Source: Nocardia aurantia (GTDB lineage Bacteria; Actinomycetota; Actinomycetes; Mycobacteriales; Mycobacteriaceae). Taken from it: a stretch of DNA of 64,000 bases. The translations under genes were made by a program, and so were the position numbers. Shown piece by piece: positions 1-9,222 of this stretch; within the stretch, counting starts at the first letter, position 1, and each line of letters opens with the position of its first letter. The DNA lies in NCBI RefSeq assembly GCF_009604425.1, contig NZ_WEGI01000017.1, positions 62,001-126,000 of the forward strand. Direction: 5' to 3'. Under the pieces are notes generated by a model. That model was not told where the DNA came from and ran no database searches. It was given only the letters and a program-made list of their open reading frames with translations.

Positions 1-702
1 GGAGCCGAACTGTCCCTGATGAATCCGGGCTTCCTCGCCGGGGACACGCTCGAGCAGCGGCTCGACGCGCTGCTACGGCACCGCGACCGCCTGCCCGCCG
101 TGATCGCCGAAGTCACCCCGCGGATCAACGCCTTCCTGGGCCGGGCCGCGGCCGTGGTCCGTGAGCGCTTCGGCGGCCCGATCACCTACGCCGCGGTCCC
201 GCTCGAGCGGGTCGACTGGTCGCCGTTCGATATCGTCTCGGTGGATCTGTACCGGTCGGCCGAGGTCGCCGACGCCTTCGCCGACGGGGTGAGAACCCTG
301 GTGTCCCAAGGGAAACCGGTCGCGATCACCGAATTCGGCTGCGCGACGTTCGCCGGTGCGCCGGACCGCGGCGCGACCGGGCTGGACATCGTCGTGAATG
401 ACGAGAACACCGATGTCCCTTCGCATCTGGACGGCGAGTACGTGCGGGACGAAGCCGGGCAGGCGCGGTACGTGCGTGAATTGCTGGAGATCTTCGATGC
501 CGAGGGTGTCGACGCCACCTTCGTGTTCACCTTCGCCCTGCACGACTTCCCCCATCGGCCGGGCGATTCCCGCCGCGATCTCGATCTGGCGAGCTACGGC
601 GTCGTCCGGGTGCTCGAAAACGGTTCGGGCACGACCTATCCCGGCCTGCCCTGGGAACCCAAGACCGTCTTCGCCACGATCGCCGACACCTACGACATAT
701 GA
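1..702 (+). CDS. TIM-barrel glycoside hydrolase-like protein, 3' part only
   Basis: The reading frame is open at base 1 (six codons precede the first Met at 19), so the gene begins upstream and only its last ~233 residues are here. Visible elements are a beta-strand ending in SVDLYR, the segment ITEFGCATF (a Glu at the end of a strand, as for the nucleophile of clan-A glycosidases) and a late segment TFVFTFALHDFP. This pattern fits a glycosidase-type TIM barrel. Relatives are sometimes labelled abortive-infection proteins, but nothing here supports a phage-defence role. Substrate unknown. The next gene starts 192 bp downstream. Confidence 0.5.
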   Translation, partial: GAELSLMNPGFLAGDTLEQRLDALLRHRDRLPAVIAEVTPRINAFLGRAAAVVRERFGGPITYAAVPLERVDWSPFDIVSVDLYRSAEVADAFADGVRTLVSQGKPVAITEFGCATFAGAPDRGATGLDIVVNDENTDVPSHLDGEYVRDEAGQARYVRELLEIFDAEGVDATFVFTFALHDFPHRPGDSRRDLDLASYGVVRVLENGSGTTYPGLPWEPKTVFATIADTYDI

Positions 703-894
703 CAGCCGACCGGCCGGTCCGGCTACGTGGTCGACCGCGCTCATCAGCGCATTGATCGCTACCTCGCGGGTGTATCCCCACTGCGCCGCCGGCGACCCGT
801 GCGGCACGGTCGATTCGGCCGGATACGGAGTGGCTCACGAGGTCCGTGCCGAGGGCCGCTCCGACGAAACGACGCAATGTTGGGAGAAAGTCGC

Positions 895-1740
895 GTGACA
901 ACATTCGATCCGCTGTTCCGCACCCACCTGGACGAGTACGCACCGCACTTCGAGCAGTTCTTCAAGCTCCGGCGCGAGGACGGCATCCTGGAGGTGCGTC
1001 TGCACACGAACGACGGGCCGCTGCGATGGGGTGGTGGCCCGCACCGGCAGTTGATCCCGTTACTCCAGGCGATCGACCACGACGAGGACGTGGAGGTCGT
1101 GATCATCACGGGAACCGGTGATTCCTTCAACGCCGCGATCGATACCGCCGAATACGTCGGCCGCGGCATGCTGAAGCGATGGGACGGCTGGGCGACCGGA
1201 TACGACCTGACCTACCGTGATCAGGTTCGCGAGCCGCTCGCGCTGCTGGGGCTGTCCGTGCCCGTCATCGCGGCGGTGAACGGTCCCGTTCTCACGCATG
1301 CCGAATTGGCACTGCTGAACGACATTGTGATCTGTTCCGAGACAACCATTTTCGCCGATGGCCATTGGGAAGGACTCGGGATCGTGCCCGGCGACGGGGT
1401 GCACACGATTTTCCGTGAACTGCTCGGATTCAATCGCGGACGTTATTTCCTGTACTCCGGACAACAGATCGACGCGCGGGAAGCCCTCGCACTCGGCCTC
1501 GTCGGCGAGGTACTGCCGCCGGATCAGGTGCTCGAGCGCGCGTGGCAGATCGCCCGCGAGTGGTTCATGACGAAGAGTCGCGTGCAGCGCCGGATGGCGC
1601 GTGCGACCCTGATCCAGCCGTGGCGCGAATTGTTCGTCAAGGAAATCGGATTCGGTATGGCACACGAATGCCTGGGTGCCGCGATCGGTCCGCCGGCGCC
1701 GCTCGGTGGGCCGCTGCGGGAGCTGTTCGGGGTCGACTGA
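895..1740 (+). CDS. 6-oxocamphor hydrolase-like crotonase (retro-Claisen C-C hydrolase)
   Basis: The protein has 281 aa from a GTG start with GGGAGAAAG just upstream; an in-frame extension to 727 lacks an RBS. It is a crotonase fold that resembles Rhodococcus 6-oxocamphor hydrolase along its whole length: VVIITGTGDSFN (about residue 66), PVIAAVNGPVLTH ending at His135, then GIVPGDG with Asp167, and a matching RGRYFLYSGQQIDAREAL segment. In the known enzyme the equivalent His and Asp take part in cleaving a cyclic beta-diketone to a keto acid. The classical enoyl-CoA hydratase Glu pair is not evident. I infer hydrolysis of a cyclic diketone; camphor itself is not proven. It converges on the LuxR-type regulator and lies near two CoA ligases. 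Confidence 0.75.
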   Translation: MTTFDPLFRTHLDEYAPHFEQFFKLRREDGILEVRLHTNDGPLRWGGGPHRQLIPLLQAIDHDEDVEVVIITGTGDSFNAAIDTAEYVGRGMLKRWDGWATGYDLTYRDQVREPLALLGLSVPVIAAVNGPVLTHAELALLNDIVICSETTIFADGHWEGLGIVPGDGVHTIFRELLGFNRGRYFLYSGQQIDAREALALGLVGEVLPPDQVLERAWQIAREWFMTKSRVQRRMARATLIQPWRELFVKEIGFGMAHECLGAAIGPPAPLGGPLRELFGVD

Positions 1741-1747
1741 TCCCGGG

Positions 1748-4555
1748 TCAGGCCGGGTGGTCGGCGACTCCGACGCGCACCCGGCCTGACTCGACCGCCC
1801 GCGCCAGCTCGACCCGGTTGGCGCAGCCGGTCTCGAGGTAGATGCGGCTCAGATACGCCTCGACCGTTTTGACACTGAGGAATACGGCCGCCGCGATCTC
1901 GCGATTCGTGTATCGCTGGTGAACCAGCCGGACGATCTGTTCCTCGGTCTCGGTCAGGGAATAACTCCGACGCGTTCTCGAGCGTGGGAGCGGCAGGCCC
2001 CGGTGCCGGAGTTCCGCCACCGCCTGCCGTTTCCACGGTGCGGCGCCGAGCGACTGGAAAATGCGGGCGGCCTCGGTCAATTGGGGGCCGGGTTCGTGGT
2101 CGACCGCGCCGAGGGCGAGGCGGACGACCCCGCGTTGCAGGGCGAGACCGTACCGATCGGCGATCCGCCGTGCGTCGAGCAGGCATTCGACATCCGCGGT
2201 GGCCCGGCCGTAGGCGATCCGGATCGCGACCGCGGTCGGGTGGTCGACGCGGTCGGGGTCCGCGGTGACGAGGTCGCGGACCAGATCGGCGGCGAGCTCC
2301 CGGTGCCCGGCGCTGATCTCCACCTCGGCCGACCGGCTCCGCAGCAGGGCGTGCGCCCACTGCGGGGTGCCCGGGTGTTCGAGCTGGTCCGCGAGCAGTT
2401 TCCGCGCGATGTCCAGTTCGCCGCCGAGCAGATGGAAGCCGGCGCGGGCCCAGATCTGCAGGGCGGTCGAATGCGCGTCACCGGCCGGCGGCCGATCGGC
2501 GGCGCGGCGCGCGGCCGCCCATTCGCCCCGGTGGGACCGGATCTCGATCTCGGTGGCGCGCAACACCGCGAGATGGGTGCGCGATCCGGTCGACACGAGG
2601 TCGTGCGAGATCGAGTCGATGATCGCGAGTGCCGACGACCAGTCACCGAGATGCAGCGCGTTCTGCACCGCAGCGGTCGCGAGGTCGTGGCTGTACAGCG
2701 TCCACCCCACGGTGGCCAGCAGCCACTGGGCACGCGCGATCGACGCCGAAGCGAGTTCGGTCTCGCCGGTGCCGGCGTGCGCGTAGGCCACCACCGCGTG
2801 CGCCGCGAGCGCGTGGGACTGCGAGGCCGCCCGCGCGGCGTCCTCCATCGCCGTGCACAGCCGCCGCAGCGGCTCGAGCCGGCGCTCGACGAACCGCATG
2901 CGCATGAGATGGCCGAGTGCGACGATGCGATCGTGCGGATGCAGGCGGGGAATCGAATCCGTCACGAGCGCAGCACTTTCCAATGCTTCGTCGGCTCGTC
3001 CCACCCCCATCCGGATGTGCGCGGCGCGGGCCGTGAAGACCGGGTTCCCGCCCGACCGCGGCACTTCCGCGTCGACCAGTGCGGCGGCGTCGTCCATGGC
3101 GCCGGCCAGCACCATGCCGTCGACGATGCGGATCGCCAGCCGGGTGCGCGCCGGACCGTCCGGGATGCCGTCGAGGGCGAGCAGGCCGGCCTCGACCGAC
3201 TCCTCCGGACGCGCCGCGAGCAGCAGGGCCCGGGACAGGTCGGCCAGCAGTTTCGTGCGCCGCGGATCGCCTACCGGCACAATGCCGATGGCGGTCCGAT
3301 ACCAGCCGATCGACGACTGCGGCGCGGCCTCACAGGCCCGCTCGGCGGCCCTGGTCAGCATGGTGATCGCCTGATCGTCGCCGACCTCGGCCACCCGGCG
3401 GATGTGGTCGGCGACCTCGAAATCGACCCCCGGGGTGGACGGTAGTGCCGATAGTCGTTGTGCGGCAAGGCGATGCCAGCGCCACCGGGTGGCCGGTCCG
3501 ATCTCCTGATACAGCGCCTCGCGTACCAGATCGTGGGACACGCTGTAGCCGTGGCGTTCTCGCAATCGCAGGATGCCCTGATCGACGAGCACGTCGAAGG
3601 CGCCGACCGCTTGTTCGGGGGTCAGGCCGGCCAGCTCGGCGGCGAGGTCGACCCGGCCCTGACCGACCACCCGCAACAGCGCGACGGCCCGGCTGAGACT
3701 CGCGGCCTCCGGCCCGACGCGCAGGACGCGGTGCAGGAAACTGCGGCGCCGGTCCTCGGCGAAGGTCGGGATGTCCGTGGTGCCGGCACCGGCCGCACCG
3801 TCGCACAGCGTCAGCGTCGCCTCGATGGCGAACAGCGGATTGCCCTCGCTCCATCGGCGGATGGTCTCGAGTTCACTCGCGTCGAGGGGGCCGCCGGCGA
3901 GTGTGCGCGCGATCCGGTCGATATCGGGATCCGGCAGCGGTCCGAGCCGGACCTCGGCGAGGGCATGGTCGGCGTCGAGACGTTCGAGCAGCCGGGTGAC
4001 CGTGGGCGGCACCGCGCCGTCCCGGCAGCGCAGATTACCGACCAGGACCATCGGGTGCTCGCCACGCAGCCGCAGCAGATGGCCGAGCAGCACGACGGTG
4101 TCGTCGTCGGCCTCGGCCAGCTCGTCGAACGCCAGAGCCACCGGACGGCTGCCGGTGACGGCGGAGCAGAACCGGGCGGCGGCGGCCCGGACCGACGCGG
4201 TCGGTCGCTCCGCGACCAGGTCGAAGGCGGTCACCAGGGCCCGGCCCGCGGCGGCGGCGTCCGGCGGCAGGTCCGGCAGGACCCGGTCGATCGCGTGGCG
4301 CAGACAGGCGTAGGGCACCAGCCGGTCGAGCCGATCGGCCCGCACGTCGAGCACGACCCAGCCGTCGGCCGCCAGACCCGCGACCGTCGCGGCGAGCACG
4401 CGGGATTTGCCGAGACCGGCCTGGCCGAGCAGGATCGCGGCGCCGACGGCCGTGTCTCGGCAATCACCGAGCAGTCTGCGCAGAGCCGCGCATTCGTCGT
4501 CGCGGCCGACGAGCGGTAACTCCCGGCTCACGGGCGTACGCACCTGCACCGACAC
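1748..4555 (-). CDS. LuxR-family ATP-binding regulator (LAL/MalT-like)
   Basis: The protein has 935 aa. The GTG start at 4555 has AGGAG six bases upstream; a longer frame to 4642 has no such site. The N-terminal AAA/NTPase domain begins at about residue 14 with LVGRDDE and has Walker A GQAGLGKS at 44-51 and a Walker B-like ALAFDELAEADDD. A long helical, TPR-like middle follows. The C-terminal ~60 residues form a LuxR helix-turn-helix (SLTETEEQIVRLV, NREIAAAVFLSVKTVEAYL). Size and domain order match large ATP-binding LuxR (LAL) activators, which respond to an inducer. It is divergent from the esterase/CoA-ligase gene set 196 bp away and is its likely activator. The effector is unknown. Confidence 0.88.
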   Translation of the reverse strand: MSVQVRTPVSRELPLVGRDDECAALRRLLGDCRDTAVGAAILLGQAGLGKSRVLAATVAGLAADGWVVLDVRADRLDRLVPYACLRHAIDRVLPDLPPDAAAAGRALVTAFDLVAERPTASVRAAAARFCSAVTGSRPVALAFDELAEADDDTVVLLGHLLRLRGEHPMVLVGNLRCRDGAVPPTVTRLLERLDADHALAEVRLGPLPDPDIDRIARTLAGGPLDASELETIRRWSEGNPLFAIEATLTLCDGAAGAGTTDIPTFAEDRRRSFLHRVLRVGPEAASLSRAVALLRVVGQGRVDLAAELAGLTPEQAVGAFDVLVDQGILRLRERHGYSVSHDLVREALYQEIGPATRWRWHRLAAQRLSALPSTPGVDFEVADHIRRVAEVGDDQAITMLTRAAERACEAAPQSSIGWYRTAIGIVPVGDPRRTKLLADLSRALLLAARPEESVEAGLLALDGIPDGPARTRLAIRIVDGMVLAGAMDDAAALVDAEVPRSGGNPVFTARAAHIRMGVGRADEALESAALVTDSIPRLHPHDRIVALGHLMRMRFVERRLEPLRRLCTAMEDAARAASQSHALAAHAVVAYAHAGTGETELASASIARAQWLLATVGWTLYSHDLATAAVQNALHLGDWSSALAIIDSISHDLVSTGSRTHLAVLRATEIEIRSHRGEWAAARRAADRPPAGDAHSTALQIWARAGFHLLGGELDIARKLLADQLEHPGTPQWAHALLRSRSAEVEISAGHRELAADLVRDLVTADPDRVDHPTAVAIRIAYGRATADVECLLDARRIADRYGLALQRGVVRLALGAVDHEPGPQLTEAARIFQSLGAAPWKRQAVAELRHRGLPLPRSRTRRSYSLTETEEQIVRLVHQRYTNREIAAAVFLSVKTVEAYLSRIYLETGCANRVELARAVESGRVRVGVADHPA

Positions 4556-4751
4556 CCTTGTCTCCTGACTGTTGTGGCGAACGTAACACGCGTCCCGGTA
4601 CCGGGGCCATCCGCCACCGGGCCGCGGCAACCGCCCGGCCATCGTGGCGTTCGCGACCAGCGCCGATCTGTTAACTACCGGGGGATTCCCTCTTCAGCGC
4701 CGGACCGCTGCCCTCGCATCATCGACAGGACATCCGATGCGAGGAGATACG
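4556..4751. promoter_or_regulatory. Divergent promoter region, LAL regulator / esterase operon
   Basis: This 196-bp gap must hold the promoters of the leftward regulator and the rightward catabolic genes. It contains an AT-richer patch TGTTAACTAC near 4670. The esterase RBS GAGGAG lies at 4741-4746. I could not assign -35/-10 pairs with confidence. Confidence 0.4.
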
Positions 4752-6284
4752 ATGGACGCAGTCGTCGCGACGACATCCGGTCCGGTCCGGGGCACGATCG
4801 AGGACGGCCTCACCGTCTTCCGGGGAATCGCCTACGCACAGCCGCCCGTGGGGCCGCTGCGGTGGGCCGCCCCGGAACCGCCGGTGCCCTGGACCGAACC
4901 GCGACCGGCGGTGTCCTTCGGTCCCGCGGCCCCGCAACCGCGTCCTGACGGGATCGTCGGAGACATCTTCTCTCCCGCCTTCCCGAGCGGCGAGGACTGC
5001 CTGTCGCTGAACGTGTGGACGCCGGATCCGCAGGCCACGGGCCTGCCGGTGTTCGTGTGGATCCACGGCGGCGCGTTCCTGTTCGGCAGTGGCGCAGACG
5101 ATCTGATCGATCACGGCTCGTTCGCCCGCTCGGGAATCGTGTTCGTGTCGATCAACTACCGCCTCGGCATGGACGGTTACCTGTACGTCGAGGGCGACGA
5201 GAACGCCGGTAACTACGGCACGCTCGATCAGATCGCGGCGCTGCGCTGGGTGCGGGCCAATATCGCGGCGTTCGGCGGCGACCCCGAACGGGTCACGATC
5301 GGCGGGGAGTCGGCCGGTGGCACCGCCGTCGCGGCGCTGCTCGCGGCGCCGGCCGCCCGGGGGCTGTTCGTCCGGGCCATCGCGCAGAGTGCGTATCCGG
5401 AACCGCTGCTGTCACCGGATTCCGGGCGGATCGTCGCTCGCGAGCTGGAGTCGCGGCTCGGGGTGCCGGCCGGCGACCTGGCGGCCCTGCGCGAGGTCCG
5501 CGAATGGCATCCGCGCGATGTCACCACCGTGGTCAGGGAACTGTTCGAGGATGTGGCGAACCGCGACGCCACCCACTACGGCGCCGAGATCGCCGCGCAG
5601 ATGAACCCGCTCATGCCGATCGTGGGCGGCGAGGTGCTGCCGTCCCGGCCCGTCGAAGCGGGCGCCGCGGGCGAACTCGCGGATGTGGACCTGCTCATCG
5701 GCACCAACCGCGACGAATTCCGGATCGTCTTCGCACTCGGGATGATGTCGGTCGACGACGCCACGATCGATGCGGTGTTCGAGGCGACGTTCCCCGGTCG
5801 CGGCGCCGAGGCGCTCGCGACCTACGCGGCGGGCCGGCCCGGCTCCTCGCGCCTGGATCTCCTGGCCGCGCTCGAGACCGATCGTTCCTATCGCGTGGGC
5901 TCCACGCTCCTCGCCGACGCCCATGCCCGACATCGCCCCGGCTCGACCTGGTTCTATCGATTTGCTTGGCCCTCAACGGCTTTCGATGGCCAGATCGGCG
6001 CGGCGCACGCGGTGGAGCTCCCGTTCGTCTTCGACGCGCTCGGCACACCCATGGCCGAGGCGCTGACCGGTCCCGGGGCGCCGCAGCCGCTGGCCGACGA
6101 CATCCATCGGGCCTGGGTGGCCTTCATCACCACGGGCGATCCGAACCACGACGGCCTGCCGACATGGCCGGCGTACGACCACGCGAAGCGCCGGGTCATG
6201 GAGCTGGGATCCGGGCATCGGGTCGTGGCGGCCCCCGACGCCGACGAGCTCGCCCTGTGGATCGGCGACGAGGAAGGACGCTGA
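4752..6284 (+). CDS. Type-B carboxylesterase
   Basis: The protein has 510 aa, the usual length for the family. The ATG at 4752 follows GAGGAG by five bases; upstream in-frame codons lack an RBS. The N-terminus carries the typical GPVRGTIEDG and FRGIAYAQPPVGPLRW, then the oxyanion segment HGGAFLFGS and the nucleophile elbow GESAGG with Ser187. The Glu is probably in GTNRDEF (about 318) and the His in GAAHAVELPFVF (about 422). No signal peptide is visible, so it is probably cytoplasmic and hydrolyses an ester or lactone of the pathway substrate. It is first in a tight run with two CoA ligases and a crotonase; the next start is two bases beyond its stop. Confidence 0.88.
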   Translation: MDAVVATTSGPVRGTIEDGLTVFRGIAYAQPPVGPLRWAAPEPPVPWTEPRPAVSFGPAAPQPRPDGIVGDIFSPAFPSGEDCLSLNVWTPDPQATGLPVFVWIHGGAFLFGSGADDLIDHGSFARSGIVFVSINYRLGMDGYLYVEGDENAGNYGTLDQIAALRWVRANIAAFGGDPERVTIGGESAGGTAVAALLAAPAARGLFVRAIAQSAYPEPLLSPDSGRIVARELESRLGVPAGDLAALREVREWHPRDVTTVVRELFEDVANRDATHYGAEIAAQMNPLMPIVGGEVLPSRPVEAGAAGELADVDLLIGTNRDEFRIVFALGMMSVDDATIDAVFEATFPGRGAEALATYAAGRPGSSRLDLLAALETDRSYRVGSTLLADAHARHRPGSTWFYRFAWPSTAFDGQIGAAHAVELPFVFDALGTPMAEALTGPGAPQPLADDIHRAWVAFITTGDPNHDGLPTWPAYDHAKRRVMELGSGHRVVAAPDADELALWIGDEEGR

Positions 6285-6286
6285 CC

Positions 6287-7738
6287 ATGCGTCCCGTCGG
6301 CGACATTCTCACCGAGCACGCGCGGCAGCGACCCGACGATATCGCCCTGACCTGTGGTGATCGCTCGGTGACGTGGCGGATGCTGGAGTCGCGGGCCAAT
6401 CGCCTGGCCAGGGCGTACCGCGAACTCGGCGTCGAGGCCGGCGCCATGGTGACGATCGCGCTGCCGAACTCGATCGAGATGTTCGAGGTCTGCTACGCGC
6501 TCTGGAAACTGGGCGCGGTGCCGCAGCCGGTCTCCGCCGGACTGCCGGGCAACGAGCTCGCGCAGATCGTGGAGCTGGCCGATCCCGCGCTCGTGATCGG
6601 AGTTCCCCGCGACCTGGCGCCGGGGCGACGGACCCTGGCCGCCGGATTCGAGCCCTCGGCCGAGCTCGCCGACAGCCCGTTGCCGACGGCGGTGTCACCG
6701 GCCTGGAAGGCGCCGACGTCCGGGGGCAGCACCGGCCGCCCGAAACTGATCGTCTCCGGCCACACCGGCGCACCCGACATCGATGCGCTGGCCACGGTCT
6801 TCCGCCTGCGCCGGGACCAGGTGCAACTCGTGCCCGGACCGCTGTATCACAATGCGCCGCTGACGATGTCGACCGTCGGCTCGTATCTCGGTCAGCACGT
6901 GATCCTCCTGGAACGGTTCGACGCCGCGGCCGCCCTCGCCGCGATCGCGCGGCATCGCGTCACGATCGTCGATCTGGTGCCCACGATGATGCTGCGGATG
7001 CTGCGGCTGATCGACGCCGAACCCGATCGCTACGATCTGAGCTCACTGGAACTCGTCTGGCACATGGGCGGGCCGTGCCCGCCGTGGCTGAAGGACCGCT
7101 GGATCGAATTGGTCGGCGCCCACAGGCTTTTCGAACTGTACGGCGGGACCGAGAGTCAGGCGTTCACGGTGCTGGACGGGGCCGAGTGGCAACGGCACCG
7201 AGGTTCGGTGGGCCGTCCCGTGACCGGCGAGATCGGCGTCGTCGACAGCCGCGGCGACCTCGTGCCCGCCGGCGTCGAGGGTGAGGTGGTGTTGCGGCGC
7301 ACGGCCGGCACACCGCCCACCTACCGCTACATCGGCGCCGAACCGCGGGTCTTCGCCGGGGGCTGGGAGTCGCTGGGCGACCTCGGATACCTCGACGACG
7401 ACGGCTACCTCTACCTGACCGATCGTCGCGCCGACCTGATCGTGAGCGGTGGGGCGAACGTGTATCCCGCCGAGGTCGAGGCGGTCCTCGAACAACACCC
7501 CGGCGTGACGGCGGCGGTCGTGGTCGGCCTGCCCGACCACGACCTGGGTGCGCGGGTGCACGCGCTGGTACAGGCCGAGGGGACGATCGATGGCGGTGAG
7601 TTGCTTCGATTCGCCGCGGACCGGCTCGCCCGCTACAAGGTCCCGCGCAGTGTGCGGGTCGTGGACGAGGCCCTGCGCAACGACGCGGGGAAGGTGCGCC
7701 GCAGTGCGCTGCGAGATCGAGAGGTGACACGACAGTGA
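6287..7738 (+). CDS. AMP-forming acyl-CoA synthetase, copy 1
   Basis: The protein has 483 aa. The start ATG lies two bases after the esterase stop, with GAAGGA upstream inside the esterase. ANL-superfamily landmarks are present: phosphate loop TSGGSTGRPK, YGGTE, the hinge region DRRADLIVSGGANVYPAE, and the catalytic C-terminal Lys in NDAGKVRRS. It should activate a carboxylic acid to its CoA thioester via an acyl-adenylate. It is shorter than many fatty-acid ligases and resembles the BaiB-like/cyclic-acid type. It is clearly paralogous over its full length with the next gene. Its end overlaps the next start by 4 bp (GTGA), so the two are translationally coupled. Acid substrate unknown. Confidence 0.87.
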   Translation: MRPVGDILTEHARQRPDDIALTCGDRSVTWRMLESRANRLARAYRELGVEAGAMVTIALPNSIEMFEVCYALWKLGAVPQPVSAGLPGNELAQIVELADPALVIGVPRDLAPGRRTLAAGFEPSAELADSPLPTAVSPAWKAPTSGGSTGRPKLIVSGHTGAPDIDALATVFRLRRDQVQLVPGPLYHNAPLTMSTVGSYLGQHVILLERFDAAAALAAIARHRVTIVDLVPTMMLRMLRLIDAEPDRYDLSSLELVWHMGGPCPPWLKDRWIELVGAHRLFELYGGTESQAFTVLDGAEWQRHRGSVGRPVTGEIGVVDSRGDLVPAGVEGEVVLRRTAGTPPTYRYIGAEPRVFAGGWESLGDLGYLDDDGYLYLTDRRADLIVSGGANVYPAEVEAVLEQHPGVTAAVVVGLPDHDLGARVHALVQAEGTIDGGELLRFAADRLARYKVPRSVRVVDEALRNDAGKVRRSALRDREVTRQ

Positions 7739-9222
7739 ACGACCTACGCCCGATCGGGGACCTGCTGACCGAACATGCCCGGCAGCGCCCCGACGCGCCG
7801 GCGGTGACCTGCGGCGCGGAGTCCCTCACGTTCGCCGGGCTGGAGGCGCGGGCGAATCGGCTCGCGCGCGCCTACCGGGAGCTCGGCGTCCGGCACGGCG
7901 ACCTCGTGAGCGTCGGCCTGCCGAACGGCATCGAGTTCTACGCGGCGTGCTACGCCATCTGGAAGCTCGGCGCGACCCCGCAACCGCTGTCCGCTCGGCT
8001 GCCCGCCGCCGAGCTGACCCAGGTACTGGCCGTCGCCGAACCGTCCCTGATCGTGGGTTTCCCCGCGGACCTCGCGCCCGGCCGCGTCAGCCTGCCCGCG
8101 GGTTTCGTCCCCGATCCCGCGCTCGCCGACACCCCGCTGCCGTCGGCCGAGTCGCCGGCGTGGAAGGCCCCGGCCTCGGGCGGCAGCACGGGTGTCCCGA
8201 AGATCATCGTGTCCGGCGCCACGGGCGCCTTCGATGTCGATGCCGTGGGATCGGTATTCGGCATGCGCCGCAACCAGATTCACCTCGTCCCCGGACCTCT
8301 GTACCACAACGCGCCGTTCGCGTGGTCGATGCTCGGCTCGTATCTCGGTCATCACCTGATCGTGTTGCCGCGCTTCGACGCCGACGCCGTACTCGACGCC
8401 GTCGAACGGCACCGGGTGCAGTGGCTGAGCCTGGTCCCGACGATGATGCACCGCATCGCGCAGGCCCTCGACGCCCGGCCCGGCGGCGCCGATCTCGACT
8501 CCCTGGAACACGTCTTCCACACCGGCGCGCCCTGCCCGCCCTGGCTCAAGCGGCGCTGGATCGACCTGGTCGGCGGCGCACGCCTGCACGAGGGGTACGG
8601 CGGCACCGAGGGGGTGGCGTTCACCTCGATCGATGGTGACGAATGGCTCACCCGCCCCGGTTCGGTCGGCCGGGTGATCGTCGGCCGGATGCGGGTGGTG
8701 GGCCCGGACGGGCTGGAATTGCCGACCGGCGAGATCGGCGAGATCCAGTTGCAACGCCCGGCGGGCGCGGCGCCCACCTACCGCTACCTCGGCGCCACGG
8801 TCACCGAATCCGCCGGCGGCTGGGACTCGATCGGAGATCTGGGCCGTTTCGACGCGGACGGCTATCTCTACCTGAGTGATCGCCGCGTGGATCTGATCGT
8901 CTCCGGCGGCGCCAACGTCTACCCGGCCGAGGTCGAGGCGGCACTGCTCGAACATCCCCGGGTGTCGTCGGTCGCCGTCGTCGGGCTGCCGGACGACGAC
9001 CTGGGTCAGCGCGTCCATGCCGTCGTCCAGCCCGAGGGCCGGCTCGAGGCCGGCGAACTACTCGAGTTCGCGGCCACCCGGCTCGTGCGCTACAAGCTGC
9101 CGCGTTCCGTGCGCTTCGTCGGCGAACCACTGCGCGACGAGGCCGGCAAGGTCCGCCGCTCCGAGGTGCGCGAGCGCGAGATCGCGCTGCTCACCACCGC
9201 CCCCACCGAAGGATTCCGATGA
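7735..9222 (+). CDS. AMP-forming acyl-CoA synthetase, copy 2
   Basis: The protein has 495 aa from a GTG start overlapping the previous stop by 4 bp. It shows the same landmarks as copy 1: ASGGSTGVPK, YGGTEG, DRRVDLIVSGGANVYPAE and the Lys in EAGKVRRSE. Shared blocks such as ANRLARAYRELGV indicate a tandem duplication. Two retained paralogues in one operon suggest activation of two acids at different stages, or different substrate ranges; this is inference. It ends in an ATGA overlap with the crotonase. Confidence 0.87.
   Translation: MNDLRPIGDLLTEHARQRPDAPAVTCGAESLTFAGLEARANRLARAYRELGVRHGDLVSVGLPNGIEFYAACYAIWKLGATPQPLSARLPAAELTQVLAVAEPSLIVGFPADLAPGRVSLPAGFVPDPALADTPLPSAESPAWKAPASGGSTGVPKIIVSGATGAFDVDAVGSVFGMRRNQIHLVPGPLYHNAPFAWSMLGSYLGHHLIVLPRFDADAVLDAVERHRVQWLSLVPTMMHRIAQALDARPGGADLDSLEHVFHTGAPCPPWLKRRWIDLVGGARLHEGYGGTEGVAFTSIDGDEWLTRPGSVGRVIVGRMRVVGPDGLELPTGEIGEIQLQRPAGAAPTYRYLGATVTESAGGWDSIGDLGRFDADGYLYLSDRRVDLIVSGGANVYPAEVEAALLEHPRVSSVAVVGLPDDDLGQRVHAVVQPEGRLEAGELLEFAATRLVRYKLPRSVRFVGEPLRDEAGKVRRSEVREREIALLTTAPTEGFR

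Noticed and set aside
1..702. Abortive-infection (phage defence) label for the first gene
   Set aside because: Only the barrel-like sequence is visible and no defence genes are nearby; a glycosidase-like fold is the safer description.
1919..3445. 508-codon open frame on the + strand, antisense to the LuxR ATPase gene
   Set aside because: Arg/Gly/Pro-rich shadow frame typical of high-GC DNA; no domain, no RBS, and the opposite strand encodes a clear LAL regulator.
7744..9018. 424-codon open frame on the - strand over CoA ligase copy 2
   Set aside because: Shadow of a gene with full adenylation motifs; no recognisable domain of its own.
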